NCBI RefSeq assembly: GCF_008064665.1
Contig: NZ_VRZA01000003.1
Coordinates: 558,001 to 622,000 of the forward strand
DNA: 64,000 nt
Direction of reading: 5' to 3'
Source of the DNA: Parahaliea maris
GTDB lineage: Bacteria; Pseudomonadota; Gammaproteobacteria; Pseudomonadales; Halieaceae
Shown here piece after piece: positions 49,820 to 58,992 of the stretch (its first letter is position 1; the number at the start of each line of letters is the position of its first letter). Under the pieces are notes generated by a model, which did no database searches, was not told the DNA's origin, and saw only the letters and a program-made list of their open reading frames with translations. A program made the position numbers and the translations under genes.

Positions 49820-51256
49820 TTATTTTCCCTTTTTGTTGCTGCGGCGAGCGGGTCTGGCGGCGGCTATGAGTTCATCGATCGCACTTTGCAGGCAGTCCCT
49901 GTAGAACCCCGGGTCGGGCATCATGTCGCGGCAGGCGGTGGCCGAGACGACAAACTGGCCGCAATAGCTGCTGATGACGTGAAACAGGCCGAGCCCATCC
50001 TGTACCGGGCCGGTGCCGTAGTTGGCGATCATTCGGGCGCCCGTACTGTACAGGGGGATTGCGGGCCCCGGCACATTGGTGACCACACAGTTGAAGGTCG
50101 GCTTCATACGGCTTATCAGGCCCCAGCGGCTGGCCAGTCGGGCGGCCTGGGCTGTGAGCATGGACGGTATGAACTGGCTGTAGTCTGTCATGGCCTTGGC
50201 ACCAATGGCATTGACCAGTTCCTTGGCGTCCCGGGTGCTGTCGCGCACCGCCTTGAGCCGCTCCAGAGGCGCCTCTACATCGGAATGCAGGGCAACCGTG
50301 AGGGCCGATATGATATTGCCGCCGGTTTTGTCATCGTCGGAGCGTACGTTAACTGGCGCCATGGCTACCAGTGAGTCGGCGGGCAGTTCATCGTGCGCGC
50401 TGAGATATTTGCGCAGGGCCCCCCCGACAATGGCCAGTGCCACGTCGTTCACCGTGGCGCCGGGCAGCGCGTTCTTGACCGCCTTGATATCGTCCAGGTC
50501 CACACTGACAGCCTGGAAGATCCGGTGCGGCGACACCTTGCCACTAAAGCGCGTGCGCGGCACTTTACCGGCGGTGCGCAACTTGCCCTGGCGGGTCGCG
50601 TTGTAGGCGCGGGCAAAGCCCGGCACGGTGTTGCGGGCGACACTCAGGAAGCGGAAGGGTTTCCTCACGCCGTTGATCTGCGCCTTGACCAGCAGTCCAA
50701 GGCTGCTGGGCTGGCGGTCCACCTCAACGATGGCGGGTTCGCGGGAGGCTTTGTAGTCCGGTGAGAGGTCGTGAATTGCGGCGGTGATTTCCATGCCTGA
50801 AGTGCCGTCGATGGCGGCGTGGTGAGTCTTGGTAAATACCGCGAAACTGTTCCTGGGTGCGCCTTCGACCTTGTCCAGGCCCTCAATCACGTACACCTCC
50901 CACAGGGGCCGGTTGCGGTCCAGCGGCCGGGCATGCAGGCGTGAGATCAGAATACACAGCTGGCGCCAGTCGCCTGGCTTGGGCAGCGCAATGTGACGAA
51001 TGTGGAATTCGGGATCGTAGAAGCCGTCGGCCACCCAGTAGGGGTGATCGAGGTTCAGGGGGACTTCGACCAGCTTCCGCGTCATCGCGGGGATAGGCTG
51101 CAAGCGCTGGCTGTAGTTCTGGATAACGTCCTTGAACCGGACCTTGCCTCCGGGCGAGGTTGATTGATCGTAAATCGCCAGCCCGGAGATGTGCATGGGC
51201 GCATTCGGCGTTTCCAGATACAGAAAGGACGCGTCGAGCCCGGTTAATTGGTGCAT
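49820..51256 (-). CDS. Bifunctional wax-ester synthase / diacylglycerol acyltransferase
   Basis: 478 residues, expected WS/DGAT length. Active-site motif H145-H-A-A-I-D150-G in FTKTHHAAIDG, preceded by RPLWEVYVIEG (PLW motif), plus the N-terminal LDASFLYLE and C-terminal NVPGPAIPLYSTGARM. It forms wax esters or triacylglycerol from acyl-CoA and alcohols or diacylglycerol at the inner membrane. The long alcohol may come from neighbouring oxidoreductases or the P450 (inference). First gene of a two-gene unit. Confidence 0.9.
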   Translation of the reverse strand: MHQLTGLDASFLYLETPNAPMHISGLAIYDQSTSPGGKVRFKDVIQNYSQRLQPIPAMTRKLVEVPLNLDHPYWVADGFYDPEFHIRHIALPKPGDWRQLCILISRLHARPLDRNRPLWEVYVIEGLDKVEGAPRNSFAVFTKTHHAAIDGTSGMEITAAIHDLSPDYKASREPAIVEVDRQPSSLGLLVKAQINGVRKPFRFLSVARNTVPGFARAYNATRQGKLRTAGKVPRTRFSGKVSPHRIFQAVSVDLDDIKAVKNALPGATVNDVALAIVGGALRKYLSAHDELPADSLVAMAPVNVRSDDDKTGGNIISALTVALHSDVEAPLERLKAVRDSTRDAKELVNAIGAKAMTDYSQFIPSMLTAQAARLASRWGLISRMKPTFNCVVTNVPGPAIPLYSTGARMIANYGTGPVQDGLGLFHVISSYCGQFVVSATACRDMMPDPGFYRDCLQSAIDELIAAARPARRSNKKGK

Positions 51257-51448
51257 AGCTGTGCCTCATTGACCCGCTCGCGGCCCGGGTGAACCGGTTT
51301 CAAGTACCCTCCGCTCCCCGCGCTTACTTCTCCTGTTACTGCGGGTCACCCGATTTCGCGAGGTGAAGAATTCGTCGCTGTCCAGCGAGCATACCACAAG
51401 TTCAAAAATTAGAAATCCCGGTATTTCAAGAGAAGGTCCCACGCGCCA

Positions 51449-52630
51449 TCACCTGCGAGCCACAGTGCGCGGTCCTGCGGGAGCTGGATCCTGCGAGTGC
51501 AGACTACTTGGTGAGCGCGCAAGCCCCGCCACACTTTGCAGAACCAGCTTGACCACTTCCCCCTGCCGACTGAGCCCCGTCTTGGAGTAGATGCGTTTGC
51601 AGTAGCTGCGCACACTGTTTTCCGATACATGCATGGCCGAGGCTGCCTCCGCGAGGCTGAGTCCGTCCGCCAGCATGGTGGCCAGGGTTGCCTCGGTGGG
51701 GGTCAGGCCGAACAGCTGCGCGACCAGGTTGCGGGGCGCCAGCTGGTGGCGCGCCGGATCGGAAAGATAAACGACCAGGGCAGGTTGTTGTGGGCCGGAC
51801 AGTGTCGATATTCCCCGCAGGCCGCGCATCAGCAAGCCGAGCGCAGGTTCACTGTTGCGGGGGATGGCCATCACTTCACACGTGGGATCTGCCTTTGCCA
51901 TTACCGCCTCGAAATGCCCGGCAAGCACCTGTTGCAGTGCCACATCCTGCAGTTTGATGCGGTTGCCGATGATCGAGATTTCATCGCAGTCTGCGATCAA
52001 GGCTTGCGCTGTCGCGTTGCAGCTGACGACGCGGGCCTGTGTGTCGAGCACCAGCGCGCCGATCGCCATCTGTTCCAGCGCGGTTTGATAGACCTGGCGC
52101 TCGGTTTCGGAGTGCTGGATACGGGCCAGCAGACGCAGCGCACGGCGCATGGGTGCATAGAGTGCCTGAAAGGCCTGCGCTTCTTCCCGGCTGAAGTCCC
52201 CCTGCGCCTCATTGCGCACCACCGACAGCCAGATTGCCATCCCGCCAGGTTCGTCGATGCCCAGGCACAGGGCAAAGTCAAAGCCGACGGGTTGGCAGAA
52301 CTCGCGGTAGTAGGGTGTTTCGACAAACTGTTCCCGGCTGATGAAGTCGGTCCAGCGGTAGACGGTTCCCGGCTGCATTTCTTTGTAGTCGAAAGGGTTG
52401 TCGCGGTAGTAATGCCTGGCGTTGTGCTCTCGTAGCACCTCCACATCCCAGTCGTTATCCGAGACATCCAGGCCGCACTCGCCGGGGCCGGGCAGGCTGA
52501 GGTAGAGACTGCACCCCACCACGTTAAAGCGCTGCCGTATGCGAGCGACCAGTCCCTGCCAGGGCAGCTCCTCGAGCGGTCCTTCGTAAATGTCTTCCAG
52601 CAGTGCCTGATCGACCAGCGACACGCCCAT
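51449..52630 (-). CDS. LuxR-type regulator (paralogue of the 21.7-kb gene)
   Basis: 393 residues. Conserved with the other LuxR protein: an N-terminal region containing TPYYREF, a PAS-like centre (GALVLDTQARVVSCNATAQAL here, TVLLDREGRILQCNPVARALL there), and the C-terminal HTH LTPTEATLATMLADGLSLAEAASAMHVSENSVRSYCKRIY (in parts). The C-terminus carries ~25 extra residues (SPSSLHSQDPAPAGPRTVARR, in part). Located upstream of the WS/DGAT genes (192-bp gap, same strand) and divergent from the P450 gene, so it may regulate either. Confidence 0.85.
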   Translation of the reverse strand: MGVSLVDQALLEDIYEGPLEELPWQGLVARIRQRFNVVGCSLYLSLPGPGECGLDVSDNDWDVEVLREHNARHYYRDNPFDYKEMQPGTVYRWTDFISREQFVETPYYREFCQPVGFDFALCLGIDEPGGMAIWLSVVRNEAQGDFSREEAQAFQALYAPMRRALRLLARIQHSETERQVYQTALEQMAIGALVLDTQARVVSCNATAQALIADCDEISIIGNRIKLQDVALQQVLAGHFEAVMAKADPTCEVMAIPRNSEPALGLLMRGLRGISTLSGPQQPALVVYLSDPARHQLAPRNLVAQLFGLTPTEATLATMLADGLSLAEAASAMHVSENSVRSYCKRIYSKTGLSRQGEVVKLVLQSVAGLARSPSSLHSQDPAPAGPRTVARR

Positions 52631-52733
52631 TTTATACTCCCGCCGTGCTCAACAGATTGCCACCATATGGTAGCTGAGGGGGTGGCAGTGTGCGGGCATA
52701 ATTCGCCCAACTTCAATGGCTGGAGGCCCTGTT

Positions 52734-53933
52734 ATGACAGGCGAGGATGTATTGCTGTCCCACATTGACTTTGCCCACGATGCCCTGCCGGACCTGCACC
52801 GAGTTCTCGACAGTCTGCGCTGTCACGGGCCGGTGGTCCGGGTGAAGTACCACGGCGAGCCGGTCTGGCTGATCCTGCGCAACGCCGAGTTGCGCCAGGC
52901 GTTTTCCGATGAAGAGCACTTCCAGGCGGAGGTGGCCTACCGGATTCACTCCGAACCGGCGATGGGCAAGACCATTCAGACCATGAGTGGCAACGAGCAT
53001 CGGGTCAACCGCACGCTGGTCTCCAACCCTTTCTTCCCGAAGCAGGTGCGGGCGGTGGTTGAATCGCTGCTGGAGCCTGAGGCGCATCGTTTTGCCGATC
53101 GGATTTCGGGGCGGGAATCGGTAGATCTGGTGCAGTCCTACGCGCGGCCTTATCCGTACTCCATCATTACCCGAATGCTGGGAATTCCCACCCACGACGA
53201 GGCAAAATTCCTGGAGTGGGCGCTCAAGCTGATCGACTTCCCCTGGGATCCGGAAGGGGCGTTGAAGGCGCGCGCCGAATTCAGCGAGTACATGGCCCCG
53301 ATCATTGACGCGCGCAGGCACCATCCCGAAGATGATGTACTGTCGATACTGGCGACCGCCGAGTTCGAGGGCAAGCGGCTGGACAATGAGGAGATCCTCG
53401 GATTTTGCCGATTACTGTTTCCCGCCGGCTCGGATACCACGTATAAAAACCTCGGCAGCCTGCTGACCTACGTCCTGAATGATCGGGCGCTGGTGGAGCG
53501 GGCGCGCGGCAGCGATGCCGACCGCGAAAGCATCGTTCAGGAGGGGCTCCGGATCGAGCCGCCCGCTGCGTTGTTGCCGAGGATGTGCAGCAAGGAGGTG
53601 CACTTCGGGGGTGTGGACATGAAAGCCGGTGATTGGGTGCTGTTCGGCATTACCGCCGGTAACAGCGACCCGGAGGTGTTCGATAATCCCCGCACCTTCG
53701 ACCCGGATCGAAAAAACAAGAACCTTGCGTTTGGACACGGAGTCCATTTCTGTCTCGGCTCCCACCTCGCCAGGCGGGAGTTGGAAACTTCGCTCAAGGT
53801 GCTGTTTTCGCGCTTCCCGGGCATGCGCCTCATGCCGGGGCATAACGTGGAAATCCGCCAGGCAGTGGTACGCGGGCCCACAGAGCTGTGGGTTCAACCT
53901 GGTCCCGACTCCGCTGCCGGAGCGGCTGCCTGA
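52734..53933 (+). CDS. Cytochrome P450
   Basis: 399 residues from ATG 52734 (TGGAGG upstream). I-helix FPAGSDTTYKN (AGxDT), ExxR in QEGLRIEPPAALLPRM, and the heme-binding loop FGHGVHFCLGSHLAR with axial Cys C340. No transmembrane anchor, so a soluble class I bacterial P450 needing separate ferredoxin and reductase, not encoded here. Hydroxylation of a fatty acid, terpene or steroid is plausible. Divergent from a LuxR regulator (103-bp gap). Confidence 0.92.
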   Translation: MTGEDVLLSHIDFAHDALPDLHRVLDSLRCHGPVVRVKYHGEPVWLILRNAELRQAFSDEEHFQAEVAYRIHSEPAMGKTIQTMSGNEHRVNRTLVSNPFFPKQVRAVVESLLEPEAHRFADRISGRESVDLVQSYARPYPYSIITRMLGIPTHDEAKFLEWALKLIDFPWDPEGALKARAEFSEYMAPIIDARRHHPEDDVLSILATAEFEGKRLDNEEILGFCRLLFPAGSDTTYKNLGSLLTYVLNDRALVERARGSDADRESIVQEGLRIEPPAALLPRMCSKEVHFGGVDMKAGDWVLFGITAGNSDPEVFDNPRTFDPDRKNKNLAFGHGVHFCLGSHLARRELETSLKVLFSRFPGMRLMPGHNVEIRQAVVRGPTELWVQPGPDSAAGAAA

Positions 53934-54055
53934 AGCACGGTACAACCTGTTTGTGGCAGTTAGAGTAAAGTATTTCCACTGTTTTCGATGGACTGCGCGG
54001 CGACATATTCAGGTGTTAAAGTGAGGGCTCCTCGGTTGTCATTCGGGTGTGCCCC

Positions 54056-55417
54056 ATGGAAAAAATCCCCAGTGCTGTTATCAACCCCCTGAAGTCACTC
54101 AACCTGCTGTCCCGGGCAGAGATCGAGGGGCTTACCGGCAGCCGGGGAGAGTTGTACAAATTGTTTCGCAGCTGTGCGCTGGCCATTCTCAATACCGACA
54201 GCGCCAAGGACGACGCCGCCGAAATTTACGCTGACTATTCCGATTTCGACATCCGGGTGGTGCCCCAGCCCAGGGGGCTGCGCCTGGAGCTGGCCAATGC
54301 GCCCGCCCAGGCCTTTGTCGATGGCCGCATGATTCGGGGGATACAGGAGCACCTGTTCTCGGCCCTGCGGGATATCGTCTATACCGATTTCAAGATTCTG
54401 GCGACCCAGGAGTCGCCGCCGCTCCCGGCCGACACCACCAATATGGTGTTTCGGATCCTGCGCAACGCCCGCATCGTGCAACCGGATATCCACCCCAAGC
54501 TGGTGGTGTGCTGGGGCGGTCACTCGATTCCCCGGGAAGAGTACGATTATGCCAAGGAGGTGGGTTACGAATTGGGCCTGCGTGGCCTGGACATCGTCAC
54601 CGGCTGTGGCATTGGCGCCATGAAGGGGCCCATGAAAGGAGCGGCGGTAGGGCATGCCAAGCAGCAGATCAAGGATGGGCGCTACATCGGTATCAGCGAA
54701 CCGGGCATCATTGCTTCAGAGTCGCCTAATGCGATCGTCAACGAACTGGTGATCATGCCGGATATCGAAAAGCGGTTGGAAGCCTTTGTGCGTCTCGCCC
54801 ACACCATTATCGTTTTCCCGGGTGGCGTCGGTACCGTGGAAGAGGTGCTCTACCTGTTGAGCATCCTGATGCACGAGGACAATCGCGGCGCGGTACCCCT
54901 GGTGTTCGCCGGTCCGGAAACCTGCCGCGGTTATTTCGAGCAACTGGACGGCTTCCTGGTCGATTGCCTGGGCGAGGGGGTGCGGGATTACTACCAGCTG
55001 ATTATTGGTGACGCCGCTGGCGTGGGGCGCGCAGTGAAGGAGTCGATAGCAGAGGTGCACAACCGGCGCCGCGAGTCTGGCCAGGCCTATTACTACAATT
55101 GGGACCTGGTGATAGATCCGTCACTGCAAGTGCCCTTTGTACCCACCCACCAGAACATGGCTGGCCTCAACCTGTCTTCCGGGCTGCCACCGGCAGAGCT
55201 CTCCAGCCAGCTGCGCCGGGCGTTCTCCGGGCTGGTGGCGGGCAACGTAAAGGCTTTCGGGATCGAGCAGGTGCGCCGTCACGGCCCCTACCGGTTGCAT
55301 GGCGAACCCGGGCTGCTGCGTTCGATGGACTCGTTGCTGCGCATGATGGTGCGCGAGCAGCGGATGAAGCTCGGTGAGTGTGAGAGCGACTACCGGCCCT
55401 GTTACCAGTTGGCCTGA
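54056..55417 (+). CDS. ppnN: Pyrimidine/purine nucleotide 5'-monophosphate nucleosidase
   Basis: 453 residues from ATG 54056, close to E. coli PpnN (454). Begins KIPSAVINPLKSLNLLSRAEI. The Lysine-decarboxylase (LOG) fold core includes TGCGIGAMKGPMKGAAVGHAKQ (in part), SEPGIIASESPNAIVNELVIM (in part) and PGGVGTVEEVLYLL, the PGGxGTxxE catalytic motif. It hydrolyses nucleoside monophosphates to base plus ribose-5-phosphate and in E. coli is modulated by (p)ppGpp. Monocistronic. Confidence 0.9.
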   Translation: MEKIPSAVINPLKSLNLLSRAEIEGLTGSRGELYKLFRSCALAILNTDSAKDDAAEIYADYSDFDIRVVPQPRGLRLELANAPAQAFVDGRMIRGIQEHLFSALRDIVYTDFKILATQESPPLPADTTNMVFRILRNARIVQPDIHPKLVVCWGGHSIPREEYDYAKEVGYELGLRGLDIVTGCGIGAMKGPMKGAAVGHAKQQIKDGRYIGISEPGIIASESPNAIVNELVIMPDIEKRLEAFVRLAHTIIVFPGGVGTVEEVLYLLSILMHEDNRGAVPLVFAGPETCRGYFEQLDGFLVDCLGEGVRDYYQLIIGDAAGVGRAVKESIAEVHNRRRESGQAYYYNWDLVIDPSLQVPFVPTHQNMAGLNLSSGLPPAELSSQLRRAFSGLVAGNVKAFGIEQVRRHGPYRLHGEPGLLRSMDSLLRMMVREQRMKLGECESDYRPCYQLA

Positions 55418-55435
55418 GTCGTCCGCGATTTCTGT

Positions 55436-56731
55436 TCAGACATTTTCCAGTGCCGGCGTGCTGCCGCCCTGTAACAGCTTGATGCGATTTTCCAGCCAGC
55501 CCTCCAGCCAGAAGTTGCCGGTAGTGCGAAATCCCTGGGCGGTTTCGAGCAGGCGCTGGTGAATGTGTATCGAGAGTTCTACCGCTTCGGGGTGTTCCGG
55601 CTCCGCCCCCAGCACAATGTCCAGCAGGTGCAGGGCGGCTTCTGGTTCGCCGCGGTTGAAGCGCTCTCTCGCGCGGGCTACCAGGGCGGTGCTGCCGGCC
55701 AGTTCGAGCAGGTCAGTATGGATTTCCGATGCGGGGACGCTGTACAGCTCGGTAGTGGACTCGTGCTTGAACCAGCCGGCGTAATGCTCCCAGATGGCGC
55801 GCACGCTCCAGCTCACCTTGCCGTAGCCTTCTCCCACTTCACACGCCGCAGGCAAGGTGATTTCCTGCTGTAGCTGGTGCAGGGGCCTGCCGGCATTCAT
55901 CCCTTCCACCACGGCATCGTGGACATGGAGGATGGCGTCGCGGTAGGCGGTGAGTTCGGTCAGGATCACCTCTGAGCCGATGATAGGGTCGTGGTGGCCG
56001 TAGAGAATGGTCTCTGGTTCCAGGTCCATCACCACCTGTGCGGAGTCTGCGCAAACCAGCGCATCCCGGTAGCGGTCACCCCGGATGGTTACCAGGTTGG
56101 GAAAGTGGCCGAAGGGACAGCCGAACAGATTGCCGGTGAGGACAATACGCTGTTCGGGTAGCCAGACGACGAGTGAGTCATTGGTCTCTGCGCCGGGCAC
56201 CGCGATCAGCTCCAGCTTTAGTCCGCCGAGTTCCAGCGCCAAGCGCTGCTCAAATGCCTGATCCGGAGTGGGGTGGTCCTGGGGGTTGATGTCGGTGTAG
56301 CCCGCGGCGGCGTAACCCCTGAACAGCTCGGCAAACTCGGCCTGGAAGCGAAAGGCTGAGCGGGCGGCCCGGAAGGGTTGCAGGCGTGCATCGTAGGCCT
56401 GGTGCTCGCTGTTGCCGGCCTGGGCGATGTACGCAAGGCCCGGGTGGCGGTCGCGGAAGTACTGTACCCCGCCTACGTGGTCGACATGGCCCTGGGTGGT
56501 AATCAGGTATTTGATGTCGCCGTGGCTGTGCCGCTTGAGGTTGTGGTCAATCACCGGTGCTTCGAAGCCCATGCCGCTGTTGACCAGGATGTTCCCTGCA
56601 GGTGTTTCGATCAGGTATACGTTGGAGCAGGCCTCCGCCAACACGATGAAGTCGTTGATACGGCGGCAGCGCTGGTCGAAGGTGGCCGCAGCGGGAGCTA
56701 CAGGGCGGGATTTATAGATTGGATTGCGCAT
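55436..56731 (-). CDS. Metallo-beta-lactamase-fold protein with altered metal ligands
   Basis: 431 residues, resembling the alkylsulfatase branch: LVNSGMGFEAPV, ITTQGHVDHVGG, GHHDPIIGSEVI and a C-terminal dimerisation/SCP2-like part (~300-431). The HxHxDH motif is Q80-G-H82-V-D84-H85, so the first His is replaced by Gln. The bridging acidic position (AE in alkylsulfatases, D in others) reads GN in LTGNLFG. It may bind one metal, or hydrolyse a different substrate. Starts 18 nt from the convergent ppnN end, and 25 nt after the MDR dehydrogenase gene on the same strand, so an operon is likely. Confidence 0.78.
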   Translation of the reverse strand: MRNPIYKSRPVAPAAATFDQRCRRINDFIVLAEACSNVYLIETPAGNILVNSGMGFEAPVIDHNLKRHSHGDIKYLITTQGHVDHVGGVQYFRDRHPGLAYIAQAGNSEHQAYDARLQPFRAARSAFRFQAEFAELFRGYAAAGYTDINPQDHPTPDQAFEQRLALELGGLKLELIAVPGAETNDSLVVWLPEQRIVLTGNLFGCPFGHFPNLVTIRGDRYRDALVCADSAQVVMDLEPETILYGHHDPIIGSEVILTELTAYRDAILHVHDAVVEGMNAGRPLHQLQQEITLPAACEVGEGYGKVSWSVRAIWEHYAGWFKHESTTELYSVPASEIHTDLLELAGSTALVARARERFNRGEPEAALHLLDIVLGAEPEHPEAVELSIHIHQRLLETAQGFRTTGNFWLEGWLENRIKLLQGGSTPALENV

Positions 56732-56755
56732 CGCTAAGTCCTTGGCGGGTTCAAT

Positions 56756-57799
56756 TCAGTCCTGGCAGTCCACCAGAACTTTTACGGCTTCATCGGGGCG
56801 CTGGGCCTGGGCAAAGGCGTTGGTGAATTGCGACAGTGGAAAATGGTGGCTGACCAGGGGGCGCACATCGACTTCGCCCGAACTCAGCATGTCGATCACC
56901 TGCGGGAACTCCACCGGGTATTCCATGGCTGCGGTGATCTGTAGTTCGCGCATCAACAGGTTGACCATATCCAGTTCCACGGGCACGAAGTGCACACCGA
57001 CCACCACAATGCGCGCCCCCTTGCGGGCGGTACTGCAGATCTGCCTGAAGACCGGCCCTGCACCGGTGGCCTCGATGTAAACATCCGTACCCGGTTGCTC
57101 ACCGAGGCGCGGATCGTTGATGACCGTGCCATGAAGGCCCTGGAGGTGTCGGGCGAGAGCTGAGGGATCGTCATTGGCCCTGAGTGCCTCCAGCCCCAGT
57201 TGGCGGGCGACCTCGAGGCGGTGGTCCGAGCGGTCTATCACGCACACCTTCTGAGCGCCGAGATGGCGGGCGCCGATGGCTGCGGCAAGGCCCACGGGTC
57301 CCGCCCCCAGCACCACCACCTTGTCACCGCTTGTGATGCGGCCCTGGTTGGCGGCATGCATGCCTACCGACAAGGGTTCCACCAGTGCACCGGTCGCGAA
57401 GTCCAGTTGCTCGGGCAGTGTGAAAACGGCACCCGAGTCAGGAGTGACATTACGGACCTGCACCAGCGGTGCGAAAGCCCCCCGTAGACCATCGCTACCG
57501 ATACCGTTGCCGTCGGCCTCCGGATTGACCACTACCCGGTCCCCAGCCTGCAGATGGACAACCTGTTCACCCACAGCCTCGATAACACCGGAGAATTCAT
57601 GGCCGAAGGCAAAGGGGGAATGGGCGCCGGGCAGCCCCCCCAGCCGGGCATAGCTCAGGTCGGAACCGCAGATGCCACAGTTTACGACGCGGACGAGCAC
57701 GTCACAGGGCCCCACCTCGGGGGTGGTAACGGTGTCGAGGCGGATATCGTCCGGTCCGTGGATGCGGGCAGCAATCATGGTAGCCATGGTCGTTTTCAT
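56756..57799 (-). CDS. MDR-family zinc-type alcohol dehydrogenase lacking structural-zinc cysteines
   Basis: About 347 residues from ATG 57799 (an ATG at 57787 is an alternative; neither has a good RBS). Catalytic-zinc ligands are present: CGICGSDLSY and FGHEFSG. Coenzyme loop VVLGAGPVGLAAAIG. Where most zinc dehydrogenases have four structural Cys, this one reads VNPEADGNGIGSDGLRGAFA, with none. Oxidises a secondary alcohol or polyol; substrate unknown. Probably co-transcribed with the metallo-beta-lactamase-fold gene. A 24-bp inverted repeat overlaps the start. Confidence 0.82.
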   Translation of the reverse strand: MKTTMATMIAARIHGPDDIRLDTVTTPEVGPCDVLVRVVNCGICGSDLSYARLGGLPGAHSPFAFGHEFSGVIEAVGEQVVHLQAGDRVVVNPEADGNGIGSDGLRGAFAPLVQVRNVTPDSGAVFTLPEQLDFATGALVEPLSVGMHAANQGRITSGDKVVVLGAGPVGLAAAIGARHLGAQKVCVIDRSDHRLEVARQLGLEALRANDDPSALARHLQGLHGTVINDPRLGEQPGTDVYIEATGAGPVFRQICSTARKGARIVVVGVHFVPVELDMVNLLMRELQITAAMEYPVEFPQVIDMLSSGEVDVRPLVSHHFPLSQFTNAFAQAQRPDEAVKVLVDCQD

Positions 57800-57822
57800 T
57801 ATTAATGAGGTCGCATTAATAA
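57799..57822. promoter_or_regulatory. Inverted-repeat operator at the MDR dehydrogenase start
   Basis: TTATTAATG-AGGTCG-CATTAATAA, perfect 9-bp arms, 6-bp spacer. It lies at the very start of the dehydrogenase gene and within the divergent promoter region shared with the 57916 gene. Form and size fit a TetR/GntR-type repressor, but no such gene is adjacent. Confidence 0.65.
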
Positions 57823-57915
57823 TAGGGAGGCGCCGAGCTATCGTCAATGTGCGGGGCCCGGTGCGGACAAGCTGGGGTAGACTGTGGTTCTCGCGCATAG
57901 ACCAGGAGAGTTGTT

Positions 57916-58548
57916 TTGGCCGACCCTTCATCGCCAGAGGCGGATTCCGACGTCCCTATTGACACCAGCCGCATGACCTCGGTGGAACGCTCCTTTGTCC
58001 GCATGGCCCTGTGGCAGAACGTGTTGGCCCTGGTGGGTATCGTGGTGGGTGTTATTGCGCTCTATGCAGCCATCACGGAGTCCGCCGCTGTCAGGCAGCA
58101 GACCGCGGCGTCGGTGTGGCCCTTCCTGCAATTCTCTATCCAGGACCACGACTCTGCCGAGAGCGCGAGCTTTGCCTTTCAGTTTGCCAATGTCGGCGTG
58201 GGGCCGGCACGGGTGGCGCAGTTGCAGCTATTGGCCGCCGGTGAGCCGATAGCCGACCTTGAAGGTTTGATCGAAGCCGCGGGCGGGGGTGAGTTGGCCA
58301 GCCTGTCGCGTAACTACATCAGCTACCGGGTGGTCAGCCCCGGTGAGACGATTGAGGCCTTGAGTACGCACGACGCGGCGCTGGCGCGCAAGTTACAGCA
58401 ATTGGTGGCGAACCCGGAGAGTGCGGTGCGCTTCTGCTACTGCTCGATTTTCGATGCCTGCTGGGAGGTCGACAGCCGGGTCAGCCTGCACCATCCGGCG
58501 CCGGTGCCCGAGTGCCCGGATTACGGAGAGGACCGCTTTGCGCTGTAG
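57916..58548 (+). CDS. Single-pass membrane protein, unknown function
   Basis: 210 residues, TTG start with AGGAGAG upstream. After a short acidic N-terminus, one transmembrane helix (NVLALVGIVVGVIALYAAI, ~35-53), then a soluble, mostly beta domain of ~150 residues facing the periplasm, with two Cys pairs near the end (CYCSIFDACW). I do not recognise a family. Convergent with sufE (15-bp gap) and divergent from the MDR dehydrogenase. Confidence 0.65.
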   Translation: MADPSSPEADSDVPIDTSRMTSVERSFVRMALWQNVLALVGIVVGVIALYAAITESAAVRQQTAASVWPFLQFSIQDHDSAESASFAFQFANVGVGPARVAQLQLLAAGEPIADLEGLIEAAGGGELASLSRNYISYRVVSPGETIEALSTHDAALARKLQQLVANPESAVRFCYCSIFDACWEVDSRVSLHHPAPVPECPDYGEDRFAL

Positions 58549-58563
58549 TGCCCGAGGACGGGA

Positions 58564-58992
58564 TCAGGCAGCGGCGGTGGCGATGTCACGAATCCGCGCC
58601 ACCATGGCCCGCAGGCCGTTACCGCGGGTCGGGGAGAGGTGGTTCAGCAGGTCCAGCTGATTGAAGTAGCCGTCGATGTCGAAGGACAGTATCTCTGCCG
58701 GGGCCTTGTTGTTGTAGGCGGCGAGCACCACGCCCAGTAGCCCCTTGACGATAAACGCGTCGGAGTCCACGTCGAGTTGCAGGCGGCCGTCTTCCAGCCG
58801 GGTGTCGATCCATACCTGGCTCTGGCAGCCTTTGATTTTGCGCTCTTCCGTATGCAGATTCTCGGCCATCGGCGGCAATTCCTTGCCCAGGTCGATGATG
58901 TACTTGTAGCGCTCTTCCCAGTCGTCAAAGAAGGACAGGGTGTCGACGATGTCGTCTGCGGTGATGCTGTTGCCGAAGGGGTTGTCACTCAT
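58564..58992 (-). CDS. sufE: SufE, cysteine desulfurase activator / sulfur acceptor
   Basis: 142 residues from ATG 58992. Active-site Cys C56 in IKGCQSQVW, plus the flanking PPMAENLHTEERKI and the C-terminal HLSPTRGNGLRAMVARI. It accepts persulfide sulfur from SufS and hands it to the SufBCD scaffold. Its ATG shares one base with the sufT stop (TGATG), so it is translationally coupled. Last gene of the suf operon. Confidence 0.92.
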   Translation of the reverse strand: MSDNPFGNSITADDIVDTLSFFDDWEERYKYIIDLGKELPPMAENLHTEERKIKGCQSQVWIDTRLEDGRLQLDVDSDAFIVKGLLGVVLAAYNNKAPAEILSFDIDGYFNQLDLLNHLSPTRGNGLRAMVARIRDIATAAA

